From Glandiceps talaboti (taxonomy: Eukaryota; Hemichordata; Enteropneusta; Spengelidae), in NCBI RefSeq assembly GCF_964340395.1, contig NC_135569.1:9593540-9657539 (forward strand): a DNA stretch of 64,000 nucleotides. The letters are read 5' to 3'. How positions within the stretch are numbered: the stretch's first letter is position 1; every line of letters begins with the position of its first letter. The notes beneath the pieces were generated by a model. It worked only from the letters and a program-made list of their open reading frames with translations, ran no database searches and was not told the origin of the DNA. The translations under genes were made by a program, and so were the position numbers. Shown here in pieces: positions 24,169 to 35,654 of this stretch.

Positions 24169-26145
24169 TCAAAGTTGTGACATGTTAATAGAATAGGATT
24201 TATCTGAATTTAATATTCCTAAACTTCGCATATTTTCGACACGGGAAAAGTTTTTCCGGGTGTTGTTGACGTAGTATTTTCGACTCCCATCTCGTTTTAA
24301 TTTGAGAGAGGTGAGAGCAGTGAAGAGCGGTAAAAGGAAGACATTCATCAGTAAAAAATATATGAGTAAAACATGTGGCGCAAATACAGCAAATATTACA
24401 ATTAAAATAGCACTGAACAGACTGTACCCCCACAGGTGTTTAAAACTTGATGTAAAAGCGTTTGATTTCATGAATTCTTCTTCGACAGCTCTTTGCGGAA
24501 TCCATTTACTATGCTTCCAAATGTTAGCCTGTATGGCTTGGAAAAGTCTGACGCACCCCACAATTGCTTCAGGTGTAAATTGTAAAATGGAACTAAACGT
24601 TTCCAGCAATACTAAATGTATATTGTTGAAAGACAGGATAGCTAACTTTGGAAATACTAAAACGAGGAACATAATGATGGCCAATGGCAGATGTGGGAAT
24701 ATAACATGAGCGTTGATTTGAAGAAACGCGTACAGTAACAGGAGAGGCTTCATAAACATCATCCGGATGGCGGAGTGCGCAATGTACTTACTAACAAAGT
24801 CAAATTCACATTCTGTTCGCACCTTAGTGGCGTTAAAGTCGCTTCCTTGAACTATACTCTGAAGCCATCTCATTAGTCGACCAATAGTGGTCCTCCAGAA
24901 ATACATGGATAGCAAGATTTCTCCTTTATTCCATCTTCGCTCCCGAATACCCCACGTGATGTAGTTGTAACAAGGCGCTTCTAATAGAAACGTACATCCT
25001 GCGTAGTATGGCTTGAGAATAGCCGCTTCGAAAGTGTCGTGGCTAAGGACATCGACGGGAACTTTTTCAAGCGGTTGTCCTCTCTTGCCAATTACTTGTT
25101 CGAGGTAGATTTGGTTCTTTATCAGTGCTTTTCCAAAGAATCCACATTGGCCAAAGAGCTCGTTCATAGAATCGCCAACTCTCGCGCTCAGTTGTTGGCG
25201 AATCTTTTCTAGATGCATAAACAAAGTGTCGCCATCGTCAACATTCATGATAACAGCAGGCTGGATAAGTCCCTTTTCGGGATTTCCTGCAGCAATTGCT
25301 AAAAGTTCATGCGCAACACCTGGAGCAACGCCGGTATCACCATCAAGTACAAGCGTGTAGTCAAAATGTCGGCCTACAAGGTTTGTGACGTCATGACAGT
25401 CGTGGAATAAAGGTTCGTCAGGTGTTCTCGCCATTTTGCCATAATATTCTTTATCTGTGTATGTATAAGACTTGTCGTCTCCACTACTTAACTGAATCAA
25501 GTCTTGATATTGCCCACACTTTCTCAGAACTCGACTGACGCGATGAATAAGCATAAATTCGTTAGCAATTTTGGCGCAAAATTCTTCAGTGTTGGTTGGA
25601 AGTGAGTCTTTTGAATATTTCTGCCAGAATAATTTTAGTCTGTCTGTATCCACACCAAGGTCTCTACCGTATATGTGAGCGTAACATTCCGAAAGCAGTG
25701 TTTCGTAGATAGTATTTCTGTAGCTCTGGCAGGTGTCAATTTCGTACTGTTTTAAGTTGGAATTTCCCGTAGCACTTATAAGGACGATGGAGATATTTTC
25801 GCTAAGGTTCCCCATAAAGGCTTCGAACATTTTCTCGAATGTTTCATCGATGTCGGATTCACTTAATGCAAGTAAGTTGTAAGCCATGATTAACGTTAAA
25901 TTCGAGTAATCAGCTCTCTGGTCGGTGTGTGACCATCCTCGAACTCGGAATATAAAAGTTACGAGAGTATTCATCACTAACTCCATCACACAACTTTGTA
26001 AAATGGCAAGTACAACACAGAGCATAATGCCATGAGCAATGTGAGTCCTTTCCCAGTCGATATTTAAAGCATTCAGTACGAGAGCCGCCATGGCGAGGAT
26101 TGACCATGCTGTAAAAAATGCAACCACGTTCGCCTTCGTTCGCAT
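24169..26145 (-). CDS. OpgH/MdoH-like membrane glycosyltransferase, intronless
   Basis: 658 residues from the first ATG; the frame is open about 100 bases further up, to an in-frame TAG, so a short upstream exon is possible. Two N-terminal membrane segments (about 6-28 and 38-66) precede a GT2 catalytic domain: YSNLTLIMAYN at its start, LVLDGDT (268-271, metal/UDP-sugar binding), GLIQPAV, LSHDTFEAA (367-370, catalytic Asp region) and RERRWNKGE (the Q/RxxRW-type acceptor motif). Two hydrophobic blocks (about 462-504, 570-613) follow, with KWIPQR between them. The order and wording of these motifs (N.GLIQ, LSHD..EAA, RDRRW..GN in the family) match bacterial glucans biosynthesis glucosyltransferase H better than chitin or hyaluronan synthase. 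The inferred activity is processive transfer of glucose from UDP-glucose, probably making a beta-glucan at a membrane; the product is unknown. A single exon beside intron-rich genes suggests transfer from bacteria or a retrocopy. Confidence 0.82.
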   Translation of the reverse strand: MRTKANVVAFFTAWSILAMAALVLNALNIDWERTHIAHGIMLCVVLAILQSCVMELVMNTLVTFIFRVRGWSHTDQRADYSNLTLIMAYNLLALSESDIDETFEKMFEAFMGNLSENISIVLISATGNSNLKQYEIDTCQSYRNTIYETLLSECYAHIYGRDLGVDTDRLKLFWQKYSKDSLPTNTEEFCAKIANEFMLIHRVSRVLRKCGQYQDLIQLSSGDDKSYTYTDKEYYGKMARTPDEPLFHDCHDVTNLVGRHFDYTLVLDGDTGVAPGVAHELLAIAAGNPEKGLIQPAVIMNVDDGDTLFMHLEKIRQQLSARVGDSMNELFGQCGFFGKALIKNQIYLEQVIGKRGQPLEKVPVDVLSHDTFEAAILKPYYAGCTFLLEAPCYNYITWGIRERRWNKGEILLSMYFWRTTIGRLMRWLQSIVQGSDFNATKVRTECEFDFVSKYIAHSAIRMMFMKPLLLLYAFLQINAHVIFPHLPLAIIMFLVLVFPKLAILSFNNIHLVLLETFSSILQFTPEAIVGCVRLFQAIQANIWKHSKWIPQRAVEEEFMKSNAFTSSFKHLWGYSLFSAILIVIFAVFAPHVLLIYFLLMNVFLLPLFTALTSLKLKRDGSRKYYVNNTRKNFSRVENMRSLGILNSDKSYSINMSQL

Positions 26146-26638
26146 GCTGATTTCATGACCGCCTCTGTGTTGCTCGTAGCGGCCTCGTATAGCTGATGTG
26201 ATACTTGGATGTCCTTGGGAACAAACATGCAGGTTATGCAATACATACTATTAGGAATAATTTGATCCGCTCCACCCAATTTGATACTGAATTAGTTCCA
26301 CTTTAAAGGTCGTTTGAACAACTTTGTTCATAGAAACAATGGTGCAATGTTGTCAACATGTTGAAGGGTGTCGGCTCATTCCTGGAAGCTTACTTTCCCG
26401 GTTGACTTTCACACTTGAAATGAAGTTAGTGCAATTACCGCAATTCTAATGTCGTCACTGCAGTCACATTAGGTGATCATAACCACATAAATGGGCGTGC
26501 TGGAAGCTATCACTAAATACTAATGTACATACGTAAAAACACAGGTAAGAAATCGAAAGGAAAGTTCTGACAGCACCTGCTGGTGAACATCCATGGGTGG
26601 TGGTGACTTATTTGGTGACCGGAAGTCAATCAAAGATA
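26146..26638. other. Upstream region of the glycosyltransferase
   Basis: A possible splice acceptor (TTTGTTCCCAAG, minus strand, about 26213) could join an unseen 5' exon. No further gene evidence. Confidence 0.3.
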
Positions 26639-27817
26639 AGGGACCGGTCAGTTTCTCCAGCCTGGGGGGTGGGGGGGGTGGTGGATTCTTAAATCGGGCC
26701 GACAAAAAGTCACTGACCCCCCTATCTGTAAAGCCAAAAACAGACTGACCCCCTCTCACTTAATTCTAAAACATGATGACCCCCCCCCCCCCCCAATATG
26801 TAATATTCACATGACAGGTATTTTTTGATCGTGACTCAGTATGGACTGCTTGACTGTCTTGCATCTACTGTATAAGATACCGGGTTAGCACTATCATAAT
26901 TATGATTATTGACTACATGGGTAAATATATTCCAAAAAGGAGTTTAATATCATCTTGACAGTGAAAGGTATGGGAAAGCTTGAGCAAGGAATATGTACAT
27001 CTCTTATAGGGGTCCTAAGGTGTCTCCCACTAGAAGCCCTGGAGGTTTTTTACTCTGAAAAGTCAATTTTGAGACTATTGAGGCCCTTCCAGACAATAAT
27101 TTCCAAGCTTTACAAGACCGCACCTATTAAGGCAATGTTTTGTTATTCATAGCCTTTGAGGTAATATTTCCAAGCTTCGAATAGCTAACGTAAATGTAAG
27201 TTTTAATGAGTTTCCCATGTCACATAAAAATGACCCCGTAACATTGGTATAGGGACATTAATATTGCATGTATAGTAAAGTCACCGGTATGTTAGAGAAC
27301 TTTAGGTGGCCATACCTAGTGTATAATACAAACTGGAATCTGATGAGCTGTGATGATTTGTAGTGTTCATAACAAGTAGTGTCCGAAATAGAAAGTGTAT
27401 TTATCCCTTCTGACAAGTTAGTAGTGACGAGTAGAACATTTTAGATTAACTTCTTTTATAAACTATCTATGAAGATAACCATTACGAAACCTTCAAGTTC
27501 ACTTTTGCCCTTAAAAGTGCAATATAAGTGATCTATGAAGCACTGATTGTGAAACAGCAAAGCATTTACACGACATGTTCTGTAAGTAAGAAACATGGCT
27601 AAGAACAAATATTTACATGTACCACTTTTCAGACTATATGCCATTGTAGAAAAGGCATGTTTTTCTTCCATCACAATCCAAAACACAACGACCCTCCCCC
27701 CCCCCCCCCCCATCCACAATTATGAAAACAGCATGACCCCTCCCCCTACTGCCAATTTCAAAAAAACAGGGTGACCCCCTACAAATCCACCCCCGGCCGA
27801 AGCAATGACCGGTCCCT
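26639..27817. mobile_element. Possible 1.2-kb element with AGGGACCGGTCA inverted ends
   Basis: AGGGACCGGTCA (26639-26650) is matched exactly by its complement TGACCGGTCCCT (27806-27817). Both ends lead into similar subterminal sequence with GGGGGTGG and repeated TGACCCCC blocks and long C/G runs. The 0.9 kb between has no transposase. It may be one element or two related fragments. Confidence 0.45.
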
Positions 27818-29100
27818 GAGCGTGAGAGTAGTCTGTAGTTTTGTAACCACGTCAAATGTCCTTCAAATCACCATCATTAATGTCGGGGGGGGGGGGGGAA
27901 TACCTGTCCTGTGATACGGTTTGACCCGAGAACAGCGCGTGCCCCCGCTACACTACTGGCGGTGAGTATCTTCTATTCCGTTTTTCAACGAATTCTTGCG
28001 CGTATTTGTCAATTTTTTATCAGGATTTATTCCGAATTTGATAAAACAGGTGACCAGTTTCACGCATGATAGCCTTTTAGATATATGAAGCATAGTTTCC
28101 TTAGTTTTAACATAGCGACTGTGCTATATATGCAAGTTCTTTGTACCTTCATATCTTCTTTTACCGTCTAGGTAGTCTAAGTATAGGGCTCCCAGGGGGA
28201 GCCAGACCTAGATCTAGCTAGCTGTCATGAAAAGTATGCCCTTTCTGATCCCAACCAGCATAAAAAACCGACCCCTTTCGCGCGGACCCTAACCGCATTT
28301 GGATACAGTGACGTTGAAACAAACTCTGCAAGAATTTATCTCCGATTGATAATAATTTATTCCCATTCTGCCATCTTCTGAGGCAATTCCATGAACTATT
28401 TGAAATTAGCCTCCAATCATATATGGCGTGTTTCTATGACATAACTACTAGCTTAACGTAAAATGCGGTTAAAGCATGACTTGGACATTTTAGGCAGTGC
28501 AGTGCATGCGCAGTACAGTACCGTTGAACAACCATGGTCTGAATGAAACAAAACCGTTAATTAACAGCGTCAGATTTCACTTCCTTACACGTAACAACAG
28601 GACAAAAAATCTGATTGATATATGTGCAGTACAAACAACCATGGTCTGAATGAAACAGTGGAATTGTATACGTAAAGGGTAGTGTCAAAGACCGATTGAA
28701 CAGACGGTTGTAACAGCAATACATCATGTACAAAAAATCTGATATACACATGTGTATCAGAAGTTATATAAAGGGTCACTCAACATCATTATTTTTTACT
28801 TTTTTCGAGAAGGAAAAGATTTTTTTGATAGAATTTCATGTTAAAATTACCCTCTCCCCACTTCTTATAAGCTTAATAGTATACGTTACGTTCCTTACAA
28901 TAACATATTCCATTGTCAATTTTTGTGATCAAATTTATTTCACATATGCATGTAGTATAGGTTTAATGACCTCGCATATGTGTCTAAAAATAAAAGTCTA
29001 GTTCTAGTAATGTGTGAGATAACATTGTGTAAAATCTGAATACGGTCGTCAGAAACTAGAGTACAAAAATAGTGACGTGAAAATGATGGACGTATTCAGT
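27818..29100. other. Non-coding stretch
   Basis: Homopolymer G run near 27884. Two partly repeated blocks near 28530-28640 and 28615-28745 (CCATGGTCTGAATGAAAC; ACAAAAAATCTGAT) suggest an old duplication. No exon recognised. Confidence 0.3.
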
Positions 29101-29109
29101 CAGATACTG

Positions 29110-29180
29110 CAAACTTCAGATCTTTATTAGTACCAACGTTTCGGCAATACACAAATTGCCTTCTTCGGGGTAAAAAATAA
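29110..29180 (-). mobile_element. Retroelement 3'-end-like motif
   Basis: Read on the minus strand, CCCCGAAGAAGGCAATTTG...TTGCCGAAACGTTGG is a sequence type I associate with 3' ends of Penelope-like or similar retroelements in many animals. It is only about 70 bp and has no coding part. Confidence 0.3.
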
Positions 29181-30420
29181 TAATAGATACAAATGGCTAA
29201 AATAGAAAAAAAATACAAAATGCTGAAAATGTGCACATGGGATATAAATTGCTAGAAACTTGAAAGTAAAAATATTTTGCCATCTCCGTCCATGTAGCCA
29301 TATAGGTTATATATTCGTCCATCGTTAGTTGTGTTCGACGTTCCCTTCGAGAAAGTATCTAGAAAGTGTGTTTGGTTTAATTTCCTCTCGAAATAACCAT
29401 GGATTATAAGATGCCCGGCTAAGATGGCATACCATTCAGGGCCGTAGCCTGACCAAATTGCCGGGGGGGGGGGGGCAGCACTTTGTCTTGGTGCAATCAT
29501 GCATTCATTTAAAGCAAAAGCTATATATTTAGGGTTTTCATTTCTAAATTTCTTGATGCAATCATTTAGAAATGTGCTAATTTACATAAATTTGCATACG
29601 ATTGACATAATATCTATTTTAGCATACGCAATTAAATAACATATGTAAGGCCAGACAAAATAAAAAATGCTGGTCAACGGGTAACCTAACCCATCACATT
29701 GGGTAGATTGGTCGATTACATTTTTTCACAATGCTTGACAAGGATAATACAAACCATATATAATGATAGCAAAATATTTCAGGTCGAGTTTAGATAGAAC
29801 TTATTCAGTCATCTTGATACTATCTCATGCAATTTGTCTGCATAGCTACAGTTAGGAAATGTACACAATTTACGGTTAAACAAATGTTGTAGTTCCTCTC
29901 AATCTCTCTTCTTAAACATGTCAATCACCGCCAAATGAAACTCAAGCATTATTTTAGCCACCCCTTCTGATAAATAATCATATGGTACAATGATGCATAA
30001 GAGATAGCCAACTCAACTACAATAATACTCCTAACGAGATTACTTTCCACAGGATGTGGTTTTCACATGCATACGAAGATGTCTGTAATTAGCTCTAACC
30101 TATACAGGGAGGTACTTAACCAGACACATTTCATCTTATTTTAGGGGAAAGACAGTTATCACCTTGATTGCTACTCATTGGAAGGAGTTTGGATTTTGAT
30201 GTCGAAGGTACAGCTCTGTTTACAAATTCAGGGCATTCTTTCCATAGCAAATTGTCGCTTCAAAATGAATTGCGGAATAACGCTAGTGTCAGTGTGTAAT
30301 GAGAAACGAGAAAATATGGTCACCCTTCATGCACATACAGGAGCGAGCTGGCTCACGTGACTGTGAAAACAAAAGTATCTGATGAACAAACTAATTTATT
30401 GCGGTGGCGCTAGCAAATTG
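29181..30420. other. Non-coding stretch
   Basis: Contains a G run at 29462-29475. No ORF with domain character and no clear repeat. Confidence 0.3.
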
Positions 30421-30441
30421 TCACGTGATACTTCAAGGAAA

Positions 30442-30598
30442 ATGGCTGCTGAGGTGAGTTGAGAACAAATACGATTATTATGGTCTATGAGGGAGGGGAT
30501 TTCACCGCCATTTGTGCTGTTTAATGTGAAATCTTCTACGCTAGCCAGCTGTCTGACAATCTGTTTCCATTCACAGTTTGCTGTCGTGGTTATCAGAG
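30442..30598 (+). CDS. Possible first exons of an unidentified gene (MAAE|FAVVVIR)
   Basis: AAAATGG start context, then GCTGCTGAG|GTGAGT (exon 30442-30453), and 123 bp later CATTCACAG|TTTGCTGTCGTGG...AGAG|GTAGGT (30577-30598). The two pieces join in frame. TCACGTGA lies about 14 bp upstream of the ATG. The surrounding 300 bp are richer in CG than their neighbours, as at a promoter. I find no convincing third exon, so this may be chance. Confidence 0.25.
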
Positions 30599-30599
30599 G

Positions 30600-31800
30600 T
30601 AGGTTTTTATTTTAGGGACGGTTCTTTTGACTGTTGTCAGTGACGTGATTTGCTCTTTGCGTGCGCCGAGTCGGCTGATTCAGTCCGAAATGTCAGCGCA
30701 GGGCCACGAATATACGACATTGCTAAAGGCCGAAGTTTACGCTAAGTTTTCCAAACAATATGAAGAAAAAAAATTACACAGACGCGTGACTAACGCTATC
30801 GGATGATATTGATATGCCGGTAAGGATATATATGCCATGTACTGCCAGTACTGGGATATTCGGAATTCATTTCGGCTTTAAAATTTAAATTGCTTTTAAA
30901 AAATTAAATTGCCGTTTTATCTCACGTTACGTGTAATGTTATTGTAACATAAGGGAAAGGTGGCCGGTGGTGACAACAACTTAACAAGCCGTAAAATGAC
31001 AAACACTCTTGTGAAATGTAGCGTAGATGTCGAACAAGGTCTTGACAGGTCACGTACTTTATGATCACGTACTTTATGATCACTGCAACGCCTCCATTAA
31101 TAAATCTATGCTCAGACTAATTATCACAAGTTAAAAGCAGCAAATGGAGGTAAAATATACCTGCCTATGTATATATCAAATGATATGCTTTTTTGAACAT
31201 TGACTTTCATGTTTGTAAGTTGAAATTAAATGCCACCCCATATCAAACACTGACCATGTGACTGGTGTTTTTCTTCTTCTTGTAAATTAACAAAAGGTAA
31301 CAACTAGATGTCATTGGCATGTGACACTGACAGGTAGCAGGCAGACAAATCAAGCATGTGTTAGGGGGTGTAACGTTATCATCAACAGTGACTGACTCCC
31401 TAGCTTAATATCGAATATACATTTATTGTACAATTGGTCCATGCAATTGCAGTGTTGCTGTAAAGGTTTGGGGGAAATAGTTTGAACACTGTCGGATTCT
31501 AATCTTGATTCTGAAAGTGTAGAAATTAATGCCACTTGCTACAGGTACAGACATCCTAGAATCCAGTCATATGAGTTTTTGGGCTGTCATCTTTTTCCTA
31601 CCACATCTGTCATTTCACTAGTAATCATTTACCCTAACGACGCTACAGTCAAAAATCTTATTAAGTTTTAAATTTTTCCCTGAGTGAAGTGATGTAAATA
31701 GCATCAACAGGTGGTTAGAACCATCATAGAGGGTTTAGCTATACAATAGAAACATGATATTCAGTTGTCACTGCAGGAAATCAAACTTCAATTTTTTTTG
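30600..31800. other. Non-coding stretch
   Basis: No exon or repeat recognised. Confidence 0.3.
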
Positions 31801-31809
31801 TTTGAATAA

Positions 31810-31959
31810 ATGGCTGCTAGCAAAATGCCAGGTGTGGTAAGAGAAAAGCAAGTGCCAAAATCCCTACATGACTATGCTAAAATAATGTATGCAGATACTT
31901 TATCAAGCATGTGCAAAGTATGTAATTTGGAATTCAAATTTCCATGTGTGCGTACATAA
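31810..31959 (+). pseudogene. Short frame with a CxxC finger half, possibly transposon-derived
   Basis: A 49-codon frame from ATG contains MCKVCNLEFKF. After the stop, a +1 frame continues HKKRF, so a CxxC...H zinc finger (BED or CGGBP1 type, as in hAT-derived genes) may once have been whole. Very short; low certainty. Confidence 0.22.
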
Positions 31960-32289
31960 AAAAAGATTTATACGTGGTGAACAAGGGGATGAGACAGATA
32001 ATGGTTTAAATACTTGTTTAAAAGTAAAACACACTGCAGTCATAGTGTTTTTGCTAAGGGCGGTAAGTCGGTAAAATCAACTGGGTTCCCATGTCATTTT
32101 ACTTGGTTCGCAAACAAAATTACCATAGACCCTATGGGGAAACACTGCCATTTTTACCCCATTCTCCCTTTCTGTTACCGGGGTTCCCCAACCTTAGCAA
32201 AAACACTGGCAGAGGATGAGATGAGGATGAATAAGATAAAACATTGGACTACAGAAAGGCAACAAATTATTCAAAGCCATATTACAGTA

Positions 32290-32733
32290 AGGCCTAATAA
32301 AAAGAAATTGTGTGGTTCCGATTACATTCAATTTAAGAATAGGTGGGGTAGGTAGATTTTTTATTCTATTTTTTAAAATTGCGTGGTTTTTGATTTTAGA
32401 ATAGGTGGAGTAGGTACATTTTTTATTTTATATTTTTTTTTCATATGTGAATGTCTACTTCATGTAGTTATGTTTTCCATTGTTTTCCATATGGTCTCTG
32501 TGTTATAGGTTTCTTCTCATCAGATGTACGTACAGTCATTACAGATTGGAAGAACAGTTTTATTTTGTCTTTTTAAGTTGATGTCAGTTTCCACATCCAC
32601 TGTTTCTTGTGAGACTTCACAATTTTCGCAATTTCATAATTTTTTTTCTCAAACATGTAAAAGAAGTTTAAATTGGTGTGAAAATTAGGTGGGGTTGGGT
32701 AACTGGAACCACACAAGTTTTTTAAGCCTAATG
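32290..32733 (-). mobile_element. GGCCTAATAAAAA-ended MITE, copy 1 (inverted)
   Basis: Ends GGCCTAATAAAAAG...GTGTGGTTCC and GGAACCACACAAG...AAGCCTAA are inverted. The interior is the reverse complement of copies at 33.3 and 57.2 kb. On the minus strand it keeps an open stretch with NCENCEVSQ...LPICNDCT, conserved in the other two copies. Confidence 0.7.
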
Positions 32734-33094
32734 ATATGATTTTTAATTTTTTTTTTATTTCTTTGCAAGGAAAAAAGAAAAGTACAAAAGGTTACAGTAA
32801 TGAAATGATAGCATTGTCAAGATTGTAACTATTCAAAAGAAAATTTGTCCACAGTCCCTCTAAAAGTTAGTCTGGATGCCAGAGTGGTTTCTAACTAAAA
32901 CTAAAATGTTTCGGTTGCAGCTAATGCCAAAAAAAGAAAAGAATTGTTTGTGGTCAGGACAGTTTGTCTAAAATGGTGTCATGATGCAATTTTTTTTTTT
33001 AATTCTCAACAAACCTGTCACTCAGTCTATTGCAGTTACTGTTATTTTTATTTAGTACTTTAAAGCAAGTGTGTATGTGGGGCAGATGTCATTG

Positions 33095-33262
33095 GCTTGT
33101 TCATGATCGGCTCTGCAGTTGTCTTCACTGAAGTAGGGAGGGTTATTTTTGTTTTTTTCCCTGGATCTGCAGACTGCATGGGCTGGATAAACATACACAA
33201 AAAAAGACTGATGCAAGGGTATTTCAGTGGTGCGTGTGCTGACCAGAAACACTGTTGTTTTT
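33095..33262. mobile_element. GACCAGAAAC-type MITE, copy 1
   Basis: Shares GAAGTAGGGAGGGTTATTTTTG and ACTGATGCA..GGTATTT..GTGCTGACCAGAAAC with 62170-62335. The left end is worn. Confidence 0.55.
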
Positions 33263-33265
33263 TGT

Positions 33266-33620
33266 GGGCTAAGGCCTAATAAAAAAATGGTTTTGTTCTG
33301 GTTACTCGACACCACCTATTTTTTCATGCCGACCCTAAACTTGGTTTTACGTATTTGAGAAATAAAGAAAATTGTGAAGTCTCGCAAGAAATAGTGGATG
33401 CAGAAACTGACATCAACTTAAAGAGACAACATAAAACTGTTCTTCCAATCTGTAATGGCTGTACATCTGACGAGAGGAAACCGATAACACAGAGACCATA
33501 TAGAAAACAACGGAAAATATACCTACCTGAACTAGACACTCACATATGAAAAAAAAAAAAAAAAATCTACCTACCCCACCTATTCTAAAACAGAGAGATT
33601 AGAACCACACAATTTTTACT
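33266..33620 (+). mobile_element. GGCCTAATAAAAA-ended MITE, copy 2
   Basis: GGCCTAATAAAAAAATGG at the left, AGAACCACACAATTTTT at the right. Contains the conserved frame KENCEVSQEIVDAETDINL ... ICNGCTSDE (33360-33549) and an (A)17 run near 33550. Confidence 0.7.
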
Positions 33621-33624
33621 GCTG

Positions 33625-34365
33625 TATTCTTCAGTTCTCGTCATTCTATTGATATACAGTATTCATAGTAGTAAGTAAACCACACAGCACTGAAAAACTA
33701 ACATTGATAAATTTACAAAACATTGTAGTTCAGTAGCTACAAAAATCAATACACTAGAGAGACAATTGTATGTGTATATGTTTATAGTTTCTAGTTATTC
33801 AACAGAAATAATGCTATCTAATATCAGATCAGTATAATAACGAATAAATTGTAATAATTTTCTGTCAATTTTTTATTTCATTTTTTAAATATACACACCA
33901 TTTTTGAAACACTGATATTTTTATGACCTAATAGACTGGTTGTTAATATGTGTAAATCAGTCTTTATGCTGTTTTATTTGTTTAGGAGTATTCAAATGAA
34001 GTGGTGTATTGATTGGCTAGTCAAAGTATTGTTGTACATTTCATAATCATTATTATGGTGCAGGTAAATTTCTCACGATATATTGTGGTATGTTAGTTTT
34101 TGTCATGTTAATTTGTGATATATACATTAAGTATTCAAAACCACAGTAGATGTATCAATGTACTCTTTGTGTTGGTGACCGGTGTGACTTCAATAGAAAG
34201 ACTAGTCTCAGTCACATAGACAATACCATCTTTTTGGGGAGGTGAGGGGAGGGGGTGTCAAAATGTTAAAATGGCTTCCTGGTGAGTCCCTCATGACCCC
34301 ATGGTGAGGCGTAGGGGGATGCTAAATATTGATGTGGCATAAGAAATTACTCTGTGTGTGTGTGA
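33625..34365. other. Non-coding stretch
   Basis: No feature recognised. Confidence 0.3.
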
Positions 34366-34370
34366 TTGGT

Positions 34371-34600
34371 AAATCAAATTGTAATAGAGCTACCGGGTAG
34401 TATGCCTTCTAATCAAAGGGACAGGTATTGTATGCTCCCCAGGGAGTTGACTCTGACGAAGACTAAAGGGCCGTTGTGCCTCTATAGATCCATGCCAGGG
34501 GTAAGAATTGTAAAGTGCTTTGAGCACAGAGTGGGAAAGCGCTCAATAAAAACCAACATTATTATTATTATTATTATTTTTACATATTTTGTAGAAATCA
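34371..34600 (+). mobile_element. SINE or LINE 3' tail with (ATT)n
   Basis: TGTAAAGTGCTTTGAGCAC...GGGAAAGCGCTCAATAAAA followed by (ATT)n is the hairpin-plus-microsatellite tail typical of L2/CR1-like LINEs and the SINEs they mobilise. The upstream part (from about 34371) has no promoter that I can identify. A related segment lies at 34985-35030. Confidence 0.6.
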
Positions 34601-34604
34601 AAGT

Positions 34605-35650
34605 GTTATAAACTGACTTTTCCTGTGAGTAACCGTGGACCCAGTAGTAAGGGACAAGGGAATAGCAAATGTTGGTCTATCATAAAAACTTATTGTGCAT
34701 CAGTGTATAATCATAATGGGCCTTTCCGAAATTTGCTGTGGTGGCGCTCTACTTCCTGTCTGTGTATGTATCTTGGGGTATACATGGTATTAGTTACTCA
34801 GTTAATCATAGAGCACTGCTGCTTTCCTTGATGTCTGAACAGTATAAAAAACATCCCTGATTTACACTTCTACAGAATACCAAGGGTCAAAGCTCTTAAG
34901 ACATGGTACTATGAGGTGATGATACCCCCAATTTGAGTGAGGGCGCTGTATTCACAATTTCCTGTTTGCAGCCTGGAATGGTGTATTACAATAGAGTTAG
35001 CATGCCCACTAATCAAAGACAGACATTTTTTATGTGATTCAAAATGATAAAATATAATTTTCTTGTCACCAGCATAGTATTAGTAGTATTAGGATAACAT
35101 AAGAAATTGTGATGGGTTAAAATAATTTATTCTACATGCATTTATAAATGAAATTTCACATTTCTCTTAGAGGACAATCCCCACCACACCACCACTTCAC
35201 TCCAATCCAATTAGAATATTAATTAGGATACTATTTCCCATGATGCAACATTCATGATATACAAGATGGCAGGTTGGCAAGTTCCCCATCGGCATAATTA
35301 TCCTGATTGGCAGATATTGCTGTATGTAATCAGTAGTAGTGAAACAAATGATGAAAGGAATGTACACAACAATAAATCTACTGTTGGCCCATATACCTTT
35401 AACTCTACGCTTCTGTTAGAACACATATTACGTGTACATACAGAGTAAGAATATCTGAGAAATGATTTATACAAATAACTTGAAGTGTGTTAAGTTAAGC
35501 CAATAACCTATGCACACATTGGCATTATTGTATGACACACGTCAATTCATGTTATTCACTAGTACTGTATTCATAAAATTAATAATTACACAAAATTGAT
35601 GGTTTTCTGGACATTGTGTCCACCATATTGGATGGTTTGTGAAGCTATGA
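34605..35650. other. Non-coding stretch
   Basis: No exon or clear repeat seen apart from the small related segment near 34990. Confidence 0.3.
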
Positions 35651-35654
35651 AAAG

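Noticed and set aside
33097-33279. Similar translated ORFs at 33.1 and 62.2 kb (TEVGRVIFVF...)
   Set aside because: Both lie in copies of one short MITE with inverted ends; similarity comes from the repeat, not from protein selection.
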